A stretch of 64,000 nt of DNA from Zoogloea sp. LCSB751 (GTDB lineage: Bacteria; Pseudomonadota; Gammaproteobacteria; Burkholderiales; Rhodocyclaceae), in contig NZ_MWUM01000005.1 in NCBI RefSeq assembly GCF_002028455.1, positions 212,344-276,343 of the forward strand. Reading direction: 5' to 3'. How positions within the stretch are numbered: position 1 is the stretch's first letter; each line of letters begins with the position of its first letter. This document shows, piece after piece, positions 44,042 through 52,015 of the stretch. Under the pieces are notes generated by a model. The model made no database searches and was not told the origin of the DNA. It worked only from the letters and a program-made list of their open reading frames with translations. The translations under genes and the position numbers were made by a program.

Positions 44042-44938
44042 TCAGGAAGTGGCCGCAGCGCGCGTCTGCAGCGCATCGGCCACCGTCGGATAACGCAGGC
44101 GGGCGCGCAGTTCCCGCTTGAGGCGATCGTTCTTCAAACGACGGGACTCGGCCATGAAGGAAAGCGTCATTTCCGACAGCCGGCCGGTCAGCTCGGCCCG
44201 CGGCAGGCGTGGCGGTCGCGGCAGACCGAGGGTGTCGGCGACGAGATCGAAATACTCTCCCATGCGCAGCGCGCTGTCGTCGCAGGCGTTGTAGACCCGG
44301 TTCGGCCCGCCGCGGAACAGGGCCAGCACCAGCAGGCGGGCCAGATCGTCAGCGTGAATGTGGTTGGTGAACACATCGTCTTCCGGCGCCAGTACCGGGT
44401 CGCCCTTCTGCAGCCGTGCCACCGGCAGACGCTCGGCGGCGTCGTAGATTCCCGGCGCCCGCAGGATACTCACACGGCATCCCGTGCGCTGCCCGAAGGC
44501 CCGCAAATGCCCTTCCGCCGCGACGCGTCGCAAGCCGCGCGGAGACGCCGCCCGCAGCGGCCGCGTCTCGTCGGCCCAGGCGCCGCCACAGTCTCCATAT
44601 ACACCGGTGGTACTAATATAGCTTAGCCGTCGTGGTAGACTTCCGCGATGCGCAAGGGCTGCAAGCAAACGTCGGGTACGCGGGTCGTCCCGCCCCGCGG
44701 CGGGCGGCGGGGCGCAATGCAATATGTAATCGGCAATACCGGCGAGTCGCGTCAGGCTGTCCGGCTGATCCAGATCGGCCACGATCGGCAACGCGCCCAG
44801 GGCCCGCAGCGCGGCGCCCTCCTCCGCCCGACGGACCACGGCACGCACGCGAAAACGCCTGACCAGCCACGGAATGATCCGGCGGGCCACGTCTCCGCTG
44901 CCGACAATCAGCACCTTCTTCATATTTCGACGTTTCAT
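44042..44938 (-). CDS. NAD(P)-binding SDR/epimerase-like protein (YeeZ type)
   Basis: A 298-residue extended-SDR-like protein. The Rossmann motif KKVLIVGSGDVARRI is at the N-terminus, and YISTTGVYGDCGG contains the usual Ser-Tyr region without a clear YxxxK. It resembles YeeZ-type reductases of unknown substrate. An ATG five codons in (44923) is an alternative start. It is divergent from the ferredoxin-type reductase gene, 27 bases apart. Confidence 0.8.
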   Translation of the reverse strand: MKRRNMKKVLIVGSGDVARRIIPWLVRRFRVRAVVRRAEEGAALRALGALPIVADLDQPDSLTRLAGIADYILHCAPPPAAGRDDPRTRRLLAALAHRGSLPRRLSYISTTGVYGDCGGAWADETRPLRAASPRGLRRVAAEGHLRAFGQRTGCRVSILRAPGIYDAAERLPVARLQKGDPVLAPEDDVFTNHIHADDLARLLVLALFRGGPNRVYNACDDSALRMGEYFDLVADTLGLPRPPRLPRAELTGRLSEMTLSFMAESRRLKNDRLKRELRARLRYPTVADALQTRAAATS

Positions 44939-44965
44939 TAATCGATTATCTCACGGCCACCCATC

Positions 44966-45994
44966 ATGTCGTTCCAGGTCACCCTCCAACCCAGCGGACT
45001 CCAGTATTCCGCCAACGCTGACGAAACCCTTCTCGAGGCTGCCCTCGCGGCCGGCCTGCTGCTCCCCTACAGTTGCCGCGACGGCGCCTGTGGCGTGTGC
45101 AAAAGCCAGGTCCTGTCCGGCGAGGTGGACCTCGGGCGTTATTCGGAGTCCACCCTGACCGCCGACGAGCGCGAGCGCGGCCTGACCCTGCTGTGCTGTG
45201 CCCAGCCCCGCTCCGACCTGAGCGTCGAGGTGCGCCAGGTGACCCGCGCCGGCGACATCCCGGTCAAGAAGCTGCCGTGCCGCGTGCAGAAGATCAGCCG
45301 TGCCGCAGCCGACGTGATCGTCCTCGAAATCAAGCTGCCGGCCAGCGAGAAGTTCCAGTTCGTCGCCGGCCAGTACATCGACTTCCTGCTCGCCGACGGC
45401 AAGCGACGCAGCTTCTCCATCGCAAACGCCCCGACCGGCGCCGATTTCCTCGAGCTGCACGTCCGCCTGGTGCCCGGTGGCCAGTTCACCACCCACGTCT
45501 TCGACAAGCTCAAGGAGAAGGACATCCTGCGCTTCGAAGGCCCGCTGGGCAGTTTCCGCCTGCAGGAAGGCTCGCCGAAGCCGGTCGTGCTGCTCGCCGG
45601 CGGTACCGGTTTCGCACCGATCAAGAGCATCGTCGAGAACGCCATCGCCAGCGGCCTCGCCCGCCCGATGACCCTCTACTGGGGCAGCCGCGATCTCGCC
45701 GGGCTGTACCAGCTCGACGTGGCCCGCGGCTGGGAAGAGCGTCTGCCCGGCTTCCGCTTCGTGCCGGTGCTCTCCGACGCCCCCGCCAGCGACAACTGGA
45801 GTGGCCGCACCGGCCTCGCCCATGCCGCGCTGATGGCCGACCTGCCGGACCTGTCCGGCCACGAAGTGTACGCCTGTGGCTCGCCGGCGATGATCGATAC
45901 CGCCCGCAAGGACCTTACCGAGCGCTGCGGCCTGCCGGCGGAAGCCTTCTTTGCCGACGCCTTCAGTTTCTCGAACGACGCCAAGACGGCCTGA
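44966..45994 (+). CDS. 2Fe-2S/FAD/NAD(P)H oxidoreductase, CDP-6-deoxy-glucoseen reductase-like
   Basis: A 342-residue electron-transfer flavoprotein. Residues 1-90 are a plant-type ferredoxin with C37, C42, C45 and C77/C78 (CRDGACGVCKS). Then comes an FAD domain with RRSFSIANAP and an NAD domain with LAGGTGFAPIKS. The order ferredoxin-FAD-NAD is shared by AscD and by oxygenase reductases. The name is a common annotation, but no dideoxysugar genes are nearby, so the partner is unknown. Confidence 0.85.
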   Translation: MSFQVTLQPSGLQYSANADETLLEAALAAGLLLPYSCRDGACGVCKSQVLSGEVDLGRYSESTLTADERERGLTLLCCAQPRSDLSVEVRQVTRAGDIPVKKLPCRVQKISRAAADVIVLEIKLPASEKFQFVAGQYIDFLLADGKRRSFSIANAPTGADFLELHVRLVPGGQFTTHVFDKLKEKDILRFEGPLGSFRLQEGSPKPVVLLAGGTGFAPIKSIVENAIASGLARPMTLYWGSRDLAGLYQLDVARGWEERLPGFRFVPVLSDAPASDNWSGRTGLAHAALMADLPDLSGHEVYACGSPAMIDTARKDLTERCGLPAEAFFADAFSFSNDAKTA

Positions 45995-46018
45995 GCCCGC
46001 AACCGGAGCCCCGTGTCC

Positions 46019-47158
46019 ATGAGCAATGCAGCGCTGATCACCCGCGAACCCGTCATCAACAAGCAGTACAAGATCACCGCCAACCGGCTGGTGGTCCACG
46101 CTGTATCGGTAACCCAGGCCGTGGAGGTGCTCGACGGCCTGGCCGACGTGTGGCCGGCAGCCCATCCGGTGTTCATCAGCCTGTACAAGCTGGTTCCGAC
46201 TCCTGACCTGCTGGAGTGGATCGCGCCGTCCAATGCGATGATCGAAATCCCGACCCAGTCGATCGGCCATCCGCTGACGCTGCAGCTCATTCCCCAGCTG
46301 CAGTCCAACGGTGTCAGCCTCAACCTGACCTGGTATCAGCCCGACACGGTGCTGCCGCCGAATGTACCGTGGCGCTTCGTGATCATCGACGCCAAGCGTC
46401 AGCCCCTGCCCGCCGATCCGCCCGGGCTGTCCCTGGCCTGGGGCCTGCCCGACGTGCCCAGCTTCAAGGAAGCCGTCATCCAGGGCTACGATGGCGCGTC
46501 CGGCTGGTTCTTCCTGCGCGGCATCAAGACCGACGGCAAGCTGGCACCCTCCCATGCACAGATCGTCCGGCTGATGAACCTGGTGCGCAAGAATGCCGAA
46601 GTGAAGGACATCGAGACCGTCCTCAAGCAGGACGTGGCCCTGTCCTACAAGCTGCTGCGCTACATCAATTCGGCCGGCTTCGGGCTGATGTGCGAGATCC
46701 AGTCCTTCCGCCACGCGGTGACCATCCTCGGCTACGAAAAGCTCAACAAGTGGCTGTCGGTGCTGCTGGTCTCGGCCAGTCGCGACCCGTCCGCACCGGC
46801 CCTGATGCAGACCGCCATCGCGCGCGGACGCTTCATGGAAAAGATCGGCGCGGCCTTCTTCGAGAAGGGCGAACTGGACAACCTGTTCATCACCGGCGCC
46901 TTCTCGATGCTGCACCTGCTGCTCGGCGCCAGCCTGCAGTCGGCCCTCGACGAGATGCACCTGCCGGCCGGTATCGCCGACGCACTACTCGGTGGCGACG
47001 GCGTATATGCGCCCTTCCTCAAGCTGGCCTGCGCGCTGGAAGGTTTCGACGCAAAGAATCTGGCGGGCCAGGCGGAAGCACTCCACCTGTCGGCGGACCA
47101 GATCAACCGTGCCCACCTCGAAGCCCTGTCCTTCGCCGACAGCCTTCAGTTCGGCTGA
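46019..47158 (+). CDS. HDOD-domain signalling protein with EAL-like N-terminus
   Basis: A 379-residue cytoplasmic protein. The N-terminal 170 residues look like a degenerate EAL barrel (no EAL or DDFG motif; ending in VIQGYDGASGWFFLRG). The C-terminal half is an HDOD domain, with IVRLMNLVRKNAEVKDIE, YKLLRYINSAGF and FRHAVTILGYEKLNKW. This YuxH-like layout occurs in c-di-GMP or stress signalling proteins but lacks HD catalytic residues. A GTG two codons upstream is an alternative start. It follows the reductase by 24 bases. Confidence 0.82.
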   Translation: MSNAALITREPVINKQYKITANRLVVHAVSVTQAVEVLDGLADVWPAAHPVFISLYKLVPTPDLLEWIAPSNAMIEIPTQSIGHPLTLQLIPQLQSNGVSLNLTWYQPDTVLPPNVPWRFVIIDAKRQPLPADPPGLSLAWGLPDVPSFKEAVIQGYDGASGWFFLRGIKTDGKLAPSHAQIVRLMNLVRKNAEVKDIETVLKQDVALSYKLLRYINSAGFGLMCEIQSFRHAVTILGYEKLNKWLSVLLVSASRDPSAPALMQTAIARGRFMEKIGAAFFEKGELDNLFITGAFSMLHLLLGASLQSALDEMHLPAGIADALLGGDGVYAPFLKLACALEGFDAKNLAGQAEALHLSADQINRAHLEALSFADSLQFG

Positions 47159-47242
47159 CAAGCACCCGCAAGACACCACCACCAACAACCGTCACACTCC
47201 GCGGCTAGATTCGCTCCATCGCAAAACTCTCGGGAGATTGCC

Positions 47243-47464
47243 ATGGGAATCTACAGCCTTGTCCTCGCCTCGCCCCGCCAACCCAATGCACCGCGCCTGA
47301 TGGCCCGCCATGTGGATCCATCCTGGCTGAAGCAGCGCGGCTATGAAATTGCACGCAGCCTCGGCGAGGCCGCCGCCGTGTGGACCGCCGAGGCCACAGC
47401 CGGCCGCCAGGGGCTGGCGCTGCACTGCCGCAGCGGCCATGCCCTGACCATCGAAACGGAATAA
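47243..47464 (+). CDS. Small hypothetical protein
   Basis: A 73-residue protein with a good ribosome site (CGGGAGATTGCC) right before the ATG. The sequence is Ala-rich and contains one Cys near the C-terminus. No family is recognised and there is no signal peptide or membrane helix. It stands alone between the HDOD gene and the convergent SPOR gene. Confidence 0.6.
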   Translation: MGIYSLVLASPRQPNAPRLMARHVDPSWLKQRGYEIARSLGEAAAVWTAEATAGRQGLALHCRSGHALTIETE

Positions 47465-47510
47465 GAAACCGCCGCGGACCTCAGGGAAATACGCCCGACG
47501 GCGCGAATGC

Positions 47511-48452
47511 TCAGCGCCCGACGGGCAACAGGGTTCCCGGGTCAATGCCCTTTTCACGCAGGCGTGCTTGCGCGGCAAGGGCCTCCTTGCGGTCGGCGAA
47601 CGGACCGACCACCACCCGGGTCTCCAGCTGGGATGGAATGCCGGCCTGGGCGAGTCGCGCACGCAGCGCCTCGGCGCTGGCCACGCTGGAAAACACACCG
47701 AATTCAAGCACGTAGGGCCGCTGCGCTGCGCTCTGCGCAGGGCTGGTGGCCACCTGCGCAACTGGAGCTGGGGCCACCGCACTGGCCGCCGGAAGCACCT
47801 GGCGCGGCGCGACCGCCCCCGAGGCAACCGGGGCTGCCGACACAGCCGGACGCGGCGCCTGGGATGCTGTCGCTGCGGCCGGCGCCGGGTGGGGCGCCTC
47901 CTGGACCACAGGCGGGCGTGGAATGACCTGCGCCGACGACGCTGCAGGCGCCACCGCAGGTGGCGGCAAAGGGGCCGCCGGTGCGCCGCTCTGCGTCGGT
48001 GGAGCAGAAGCCTGCCGGGGAGTCTGTACGTGCTGCGTCACGGCTCCCGCGGGTGATGCCGCGCCCCGGCTCCCTTCGCCGATCCGTCCGCTACGCATCG
48101 CCCGCGATGGCGCCTCGGTGTCGGCCGCCACGCCACCGCCGGGCAGCATCGGCGGTGCCGATTCCTCCTGGGGCGGTACAGCCTCAGGGGCCGTCGCCTC
48201 GCTCCCGGCGCGTACGACATCCGGCGGTGCATCACGGCCTACCTCAGGTGTCACTTGGGCGGGCGCAATGGGTCGGGTCGGCAACGGCGCCTCCGCCGGA
48301 GCCGGCGGACGGGACACGTAATCGAAGACCGCCAGCCCACCCAGCAGCGCGGTGATCAAACCCCCGGCCACGCCGGCGCGAACCCACAATTGCTTTCGCG
48401 GATCCTCTTCGCCCGCCCCATCATCGACTGCGTCGGTGCGGCGCTCCGTCAT
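47511..48452 (-). CDS. SPOR-domain protein
   Basis: A 313-residue single-pass membrane protein: short cytoplasmic tail, membrane helix near 24-45, a long Ala/Pro-rich periplasmic linker, and a C-terminal SPOR domain (about 235-313; VLEFGVFSSVASAEALRARL). SPOR domains bind denuded peptidoglycan at the septum, so a cell-division or envelope role is likely. Its ATG overlaps the stop of the DUF2802 gene by 4 bases. Confidence 0.87.
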   Translation of the reverse strand: MTERRTDAVDDGAGEEDPRKQLWVRAGVAGGLITALLGGLAVFDYVSRPPAPAEAPLPTRPIAPAQVTPEVGRDAPPDVVRAGSEATAPEAVPPQEESAPPMLPGGGVAADTEAPSRAMRSGRIGEGSRGAASPAGAVTQHVQTPRQASAPPTQSGAPAAPLPPPAVAPAASSAQVIPRPPVVQEAPHPAPAAATASQAPRPAVSAAPVASGAVAPRQVLPAASAVAPAPVAQVATSPAQSAAQRPYVLEFGVFSSVASAEALRARLAQAGIPSQLETRVVVGPFADRKEALAAQARLREKGIDPGTLLPVGR

Positions 48453-48982
48453 GATCCGCTCTCCGCCTTTGCCAGCGCACAGACCAGTTCGGCCTCGGCG
48501 ACCGAAATTCCACAGTGTTCGGCAACCTGAACCGCGCTCATGCCCCGACCCGCCAACAACATGGCCTCCGAATGCTGCGGCGAAACCGGGCGGGTGTACT
48601 GGGTCCGCTCCCGCGCCGCCTGGGCGGCCTGTTGTTCGCTGCGGGCCTGCTCGCCAAGCTGGTCCACGTCATGGCGCATCACCGCCAGCTCGCGGCGCAG
48701 AAAATCACAGTCCGTGCGCAGGCGCGTCACATCCTGACGCAGTTGCTGGATTTCCAGCTCGTTGAGCAGGTCGCGAGATACCGCAGCCTCTTCCGGCCCC
48801 GGCTCGGACGCCACCGCAGAAGAACGCCCCACCGCATCGTCGGCGGTCTCGGACGGCTCCGGTGCCGCGGGCGGCTGCGTGCCACGCCGATGGCGGGCCA
48901 GGCGAAACAGCACCACCACCAGGTAAAGACTCAACACGGCAACCAGCGCCAGGATCGCCTCGCGCACACCGACATTGATCAT
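48449..48982 (-). CDS. DUF2802-type membrane-anchored coiled-coil protein
   Basis: A 177-residue protein with an N-terminal membrane helix (AILALVAVLSLYLVVVLF), a coiled coil (about 75-120) and a C-terminal helical block (AMLLAGRGMSAVQVAEHCGIS) typical of DUF2802. The function is unknown. The overlap with the SPOR gene suggests the two act together. Confidence 0.82.
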   Translation of the reverse strand: MINVGVREAILALVAVLSLYLVVVLFRLARHRRGTQPPAAPEPSETADDAVGRSSAVASEPGPEEAAVSRDLLNELEIQQLRQDVTRLRTDCDFLRRELAVMRHDVDQLGEQARSEQQAAQAARERTQYTRPVSPQHSEAMLLAGRGMSAVQVAEHCGISVAEAELVCALAKAESGS

Positions 48983-49153
48983 CGCGCATGCTCCCTGGCA
49001 GCCCTGTCGTACCCGTCTGATTCAAACCCGATGCAGATAATGATCGTTCCCCTGATGGCGGCCGGCCTGCACGGCTGGCAATTGACGCTGCGATAATAGC
49101 CGCGCCGCCCTTCACCGACAATGCGAGAGCCCCCCGGCGCCCGCCTTTTCCGC

Positions 49154-49912
49154 ATGTTCTACCTTAAAAAGCTCATTTCCACCTTGATCCTGCCCCCCCT
49201 CAGCCCCCTTTTGCTCATCGTGGCAGGGCTTTTGCTGCTGCGCCGCCACCCCCGTACCGGAAAGGCGCTGACCTGGGGCGGCTTGATCGCCGCCCTGTTG
49301 CTGGTCACGCCGCTCTCGGTTGCACCGCTGGTACGGAGTCTCGAAGGACACTTCATTCCACTCGACGAAGCGAAACTGCGCCAGGCCGACGCGATCGTCA
49401 TTCTCGGAGGTGGCATGCGCGGCTACGCTCCCGAGTTCGGCGGCAAGACGGTCAATCGACTGACCCTCGAACGGCTGCGTTACGGCGCCCGGCTGGCCCG
49501 GCGCACGGGCCTGCCGGTCATGGTCAGCGGCGGCTCGCCCCGACCCTCACAAAAAGTGGCGGAAGCCGAGCTGATGAAAGCGGCCCTGGAGGAGGACTTC
49601 CGGACTCCCGTGAAGTGGACCGAGAGCCGATCGCGGGACACCCGCGAGAACGCCGACTTCTGCGCCGCTGCGCTGGTCCCCGCCGGCATCCGCCGCATCG
49701 TGCTGGTCACCCATGCGGCGCACATGCAGCGCTCGGTGGAAGCCTTCGAGCATGCCGGCTTTCAGGTCCTGCCGGCGCCGACCGCCTATCTCGCCGGCCC
49801 TGGCGGCGGTGACGATACCCCGATGGAGATGCCCAGCATGAACGCGGCCTATGCCGGCTGGTACGCCGTGCATGAATGGCTGGGCCTGCTGGCCTATCGA
49901 CTCAGCCGTTGA
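49154..49912 (+). CDS. YdcF/ElyC-family (DUF218) membrane protein
   Basis: A 252-residue inner-membrane protein with two N-terminal helices and a DUF218 domain (IVILGGGMRG, RTGLPVMVSGG, TRENADFCAA, LVTHAAHMQRS). ElyC in E. coli affects peptidoglycan lipid carrier use; YdcF binds SAM. Which role applies is unknown. The ATG at 49154 begins at the family start. Its end overlaps the end of the convergent crotonase gene by 11 bases. Confidence 0.85.
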   Translation: MFYLKKLISTLILPPLSPLLLIVAGLLLLRRHPRTGKALTWGGLIAALLLVTPLSVAPLVRSLEGHFIPLDEAKLRQADAIVILGGGMRGYAPEFGGKTVNRLTLERLRYGARLARRTGLPVMVSGGSPRPSQKVAEAELMKAALEEDFRTPVKWTESRSRDTRENADFCAAALVPAGIRRIVLVTHAAHMQRSVEAFEHAGFQVLPAPTAYLAGPGGGDDTPMEMPSMNAAYAGWYAVHEWLGLLAYRLSR

Positions 49913-50699
49913 AACGGGGCTTGCGTTTGCCGAGGAAGGCGTTGATGCCCTCATCGAAATCGGGCCGGGCGGCGCAACGGGCAAACGCCTCGGCTTCCAG
50001 CTGCAACTGGGCATCGAGGGAGTGGCAGGCCGACTGGTTAAGCAGGCGCTTCATTTCCGCGTAGGTCTCCCGCGGCCCGGCAACGATCCGCTGGACGAGC
50101 CCCGCCACGGCGTCGTCCAGCCCGCCCAACGGCACCACCTTGTTGACCACCCCCAGGCGCTGAGCCTCGGCGGCGTCGAAACGCTCGGCAAGCAGCAGCA
50201 GCTCAAAGGCCTTGTGGCGGCCGGCGATGCGCGGCAGCAACCAGGACACGCCGCCGTCGCCGCTCAGCGCGATGCTGGCGTAGGCGGTGGTGAAGTAAGC
50301 GCTGTCGGCCGCCAGCACCAGGTCGCAAGCCAGGGCCAGGGACAACCCGAAGCCGGCACAGGCCCCCTGCACGCGTGCGATCACCGGCACGGGCAGGTTG
50401 GCCAGAGCCTCGATGGACGGGTTGATGTGCTGCTCGATGGTGGCCCGGAAACTAGCCAGCCGGCTCTCGGGGGACAGATGCAGCTGGCTGGCGAAATCCT
50501 TCAGGTCGCCGCCGGCCATGAAATGCTCGCCGGCACCGGCGATCACCACCACCCGCAAGTCCGTGCGGCGGGCCAGCTGACCAGTCGTCTCCGACAGCGC
50601 AGCCATCATGTCGAAGGACAGGGCGTTGAGGGATGCCGGACGGTTGAGGGTCAGGCGTGCGACACCGGCATCGATGTCGAGCAGGATGGGCGCGGTCAT
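49902..50699 (-). CDS. Crotonase-family enoyl-CoA hydratase/isomerase
   Basis: A 265-residue stand-alone crotonase. The oxyanion-hole segments are present (HFMAGGDLKDF, QGACAGFGLSLAL). The two catalytic Glu of hydratases are not: GFGLSLAL replaces GGGxELAL, and ALSGDGG replaces the LPE block. The Asp in SGDGG resembles that of PaaG-type isomerases. It may therefore isomerise double bonds of unsaturated acyl-CoAs rather than hydrate them. GAGGACGAG lies before the ATG. Confidence 0.85.
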   Translation of the reverse strand: MTAPILLDIDAGVARLTLNRPASLNALSFDMMAALSETTGQLARRTDLRVVVIAGAGEHFMAGGDLKDFASQLHLSPESRLASFRATIEQHINPSIEALANLPVPVIARVQGACAGFGLSLALACDLVLAADSAYFTTAYASIALSGDGGVSWLLPRIAGRHKAFELLLLAERFDAAEAQRLGVVNKVVPLGGLDDAVAGLVQRIVAGPRETYAEMKRLLNQSACHSLDAQLQLEAEAFARCAARPDFDEGINAFLGKRKPRFNG

Positions 50700-50752
50700 G
50701 ATCTCGTCCTCGCGATGGCATTTCGATGGAATCTTGGCAACCCCATTTTCCG

Positions 50753-50787
50753 CAAAAAAAAGACGACGGGAAGCGCTCCCGTCGTCT
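50753..50787 (-). terminator. Terminator after the acyl-CoA thiolase gene
   Basis: An 11-bp stem (50761-50771 with 50777-50787) and, on the minus strand, a run of eight T. It lies between the thiolase gene and the crotonase gene, so the crotonase probably has its own promoter or relies on read-through. Confidence 0.88.
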
Positions 50788-50800
50788 CCACCGGACTCGC

Positions 50801-51997
50801 CTAGAGCTTCTCGAAGACGCCGGCAGCGCCCATGCCGGTGCCGATGCACATGGAGATCATCCCATAGCGGGCCTGGGTACGCCGGAAGGCGCTCATCAGC
50901 GTCGCCGCACGGATCGCCCCGGTGGCGCCCAGCGGGTGGCCGAGGGCAATGGCGCCACCCTGCGGGTTGACCTTGGCCGGGTCGAGGTCGAGCTGTTTCA
51001 TCACTGCCAGCGCCTGGGCCGCGAAGGCTTCGTTGAGTTCGATCCAGTCGAGGTCGCCCTTGCCGATACCCGCCGCCTTGAGGGCACGCGGAATCGCCTC
51101 GACCGGGCCGATGCCCATGATCTCCGGCGGCACGCCCGCCACCGAATAGCTGCAGAAGCGGGCGATCGGCGTGACGCCGTAGCGCTTCACCGCCGCCTCG
51201 GACATCAGCAGCACGGCGCCGGCGCCATCCGACATCTGGGAGCTGTTGCCGGCGGTCACCGAGCCTCTGACGGCGAACACCGGGCGCAGCTTGCCGAGGC
51301 TCTGCAGCGACGCATCGGCCCGTGGTCCTTCGTCGGTGTCGCAGATCCGCTCGACGACACGCACCGCGCCACCCTCGCCGGGCACGTGGGCACGTACGGT
51401 GTAGGGCGTGATCTCATCCCTGAACGCGCCAGCGGCAATCGCCGCGGCCGCCCGCTGGTTGGACTGCACCGCGAAGGCATCCTGCTCGTCGCGGCCGATC
51501 TGCCACTGCTGCGCGACCTTCTCGGCGGTGAGGCCCATGCCGAAGGCGATGCCCAGGTTCTCGTCCTTGGCGAAGATGGCTGGGTTGAGGGACACCTTGT
51601 TGCCCATCATCTGCGGCATCACGGTCATGCTCTCGGTGCCGGCAGCGATCATCACGTCGGCCTCGCCGAGGCGGATCCGCGCCGCAGCATCCGCCACCGC
51701 CTGCAAGCCGGACGAGCAGAAACGGTTGATGGTGATGCCCGGCACGGTGTTGGGCAGACCGGCCAGCAGCACGCCGATGCGCGCCACGTTCATGCCCTGC
51801 TCCGCTTCCGGCATCGCACAGCCGACGATCACATCCCCGATCTCATTGGCGTCCAGCCCCGGCACCTGGTCCACCACCGCGCGCAGCACGTGGGCCAGCA
51901 TGTCGTCCGGCCGCACGTTGCGGAACATGCCGTTGCGCTTGGCCACCGGCGTGCGGGTGGCGGCGACGATGTAGGCGTCCTGAATCTGTTTGCTCAT
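50801..51997 (-). CDS. fadA: Acetyl-CoA C-acyltransferase (thiolase), FadA-like
   Basis: It cleaves 3-ketoacyl-CoA with CoA. 398 residues. The acyl-accepting C94 is in NRFCSSGLQA, the His is in ALGHPLGATG and the second Cys in CIGTGMGAAG. It is 18 bases after the 794-residue dehydrogenase/hydratase gene in the same direction, so the two form a FadB-FadA-like pair. Confidence 0.93.
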   Translation of the reverse strand: MSKQIQDAYIVAATRTPVAKRNGMFRNVRPDDMLAHVLRAVVDQVPGLDANEIGDVIVGCAMPEAEQGMNVARIGVLLAGLPNTVPGITINRFCSSGLQAVADAAARIRLGEADVMIAAGTESMTVMPQMMGNKVSLNPAIFAKDENLGIAFGMGLTAEKVAQQWQIGRDEQDAFAVQSNQRAAAAIAAGAFRDEITPYTVRAHVPGEGGAVRVVERICDTDEGPRADASLQSLGKLRPVFAVRGSVTAGNSSQMSDGAGAVLLMSEAAVKRYGVTPIARFCSYSVAGVPPEIMGIGPVEAIPRALKAAGIGKGDLDWIELNEAFAAQALAVMKQLDLDPAKVNPQGGAIALGHPLGATGAIRAATLMSAFRRTQARYGMISMCIGTGMGAAGVFEKL

Positions 51998-52015
51998 GGT
52001 TTCGTCTCCGTCCTT

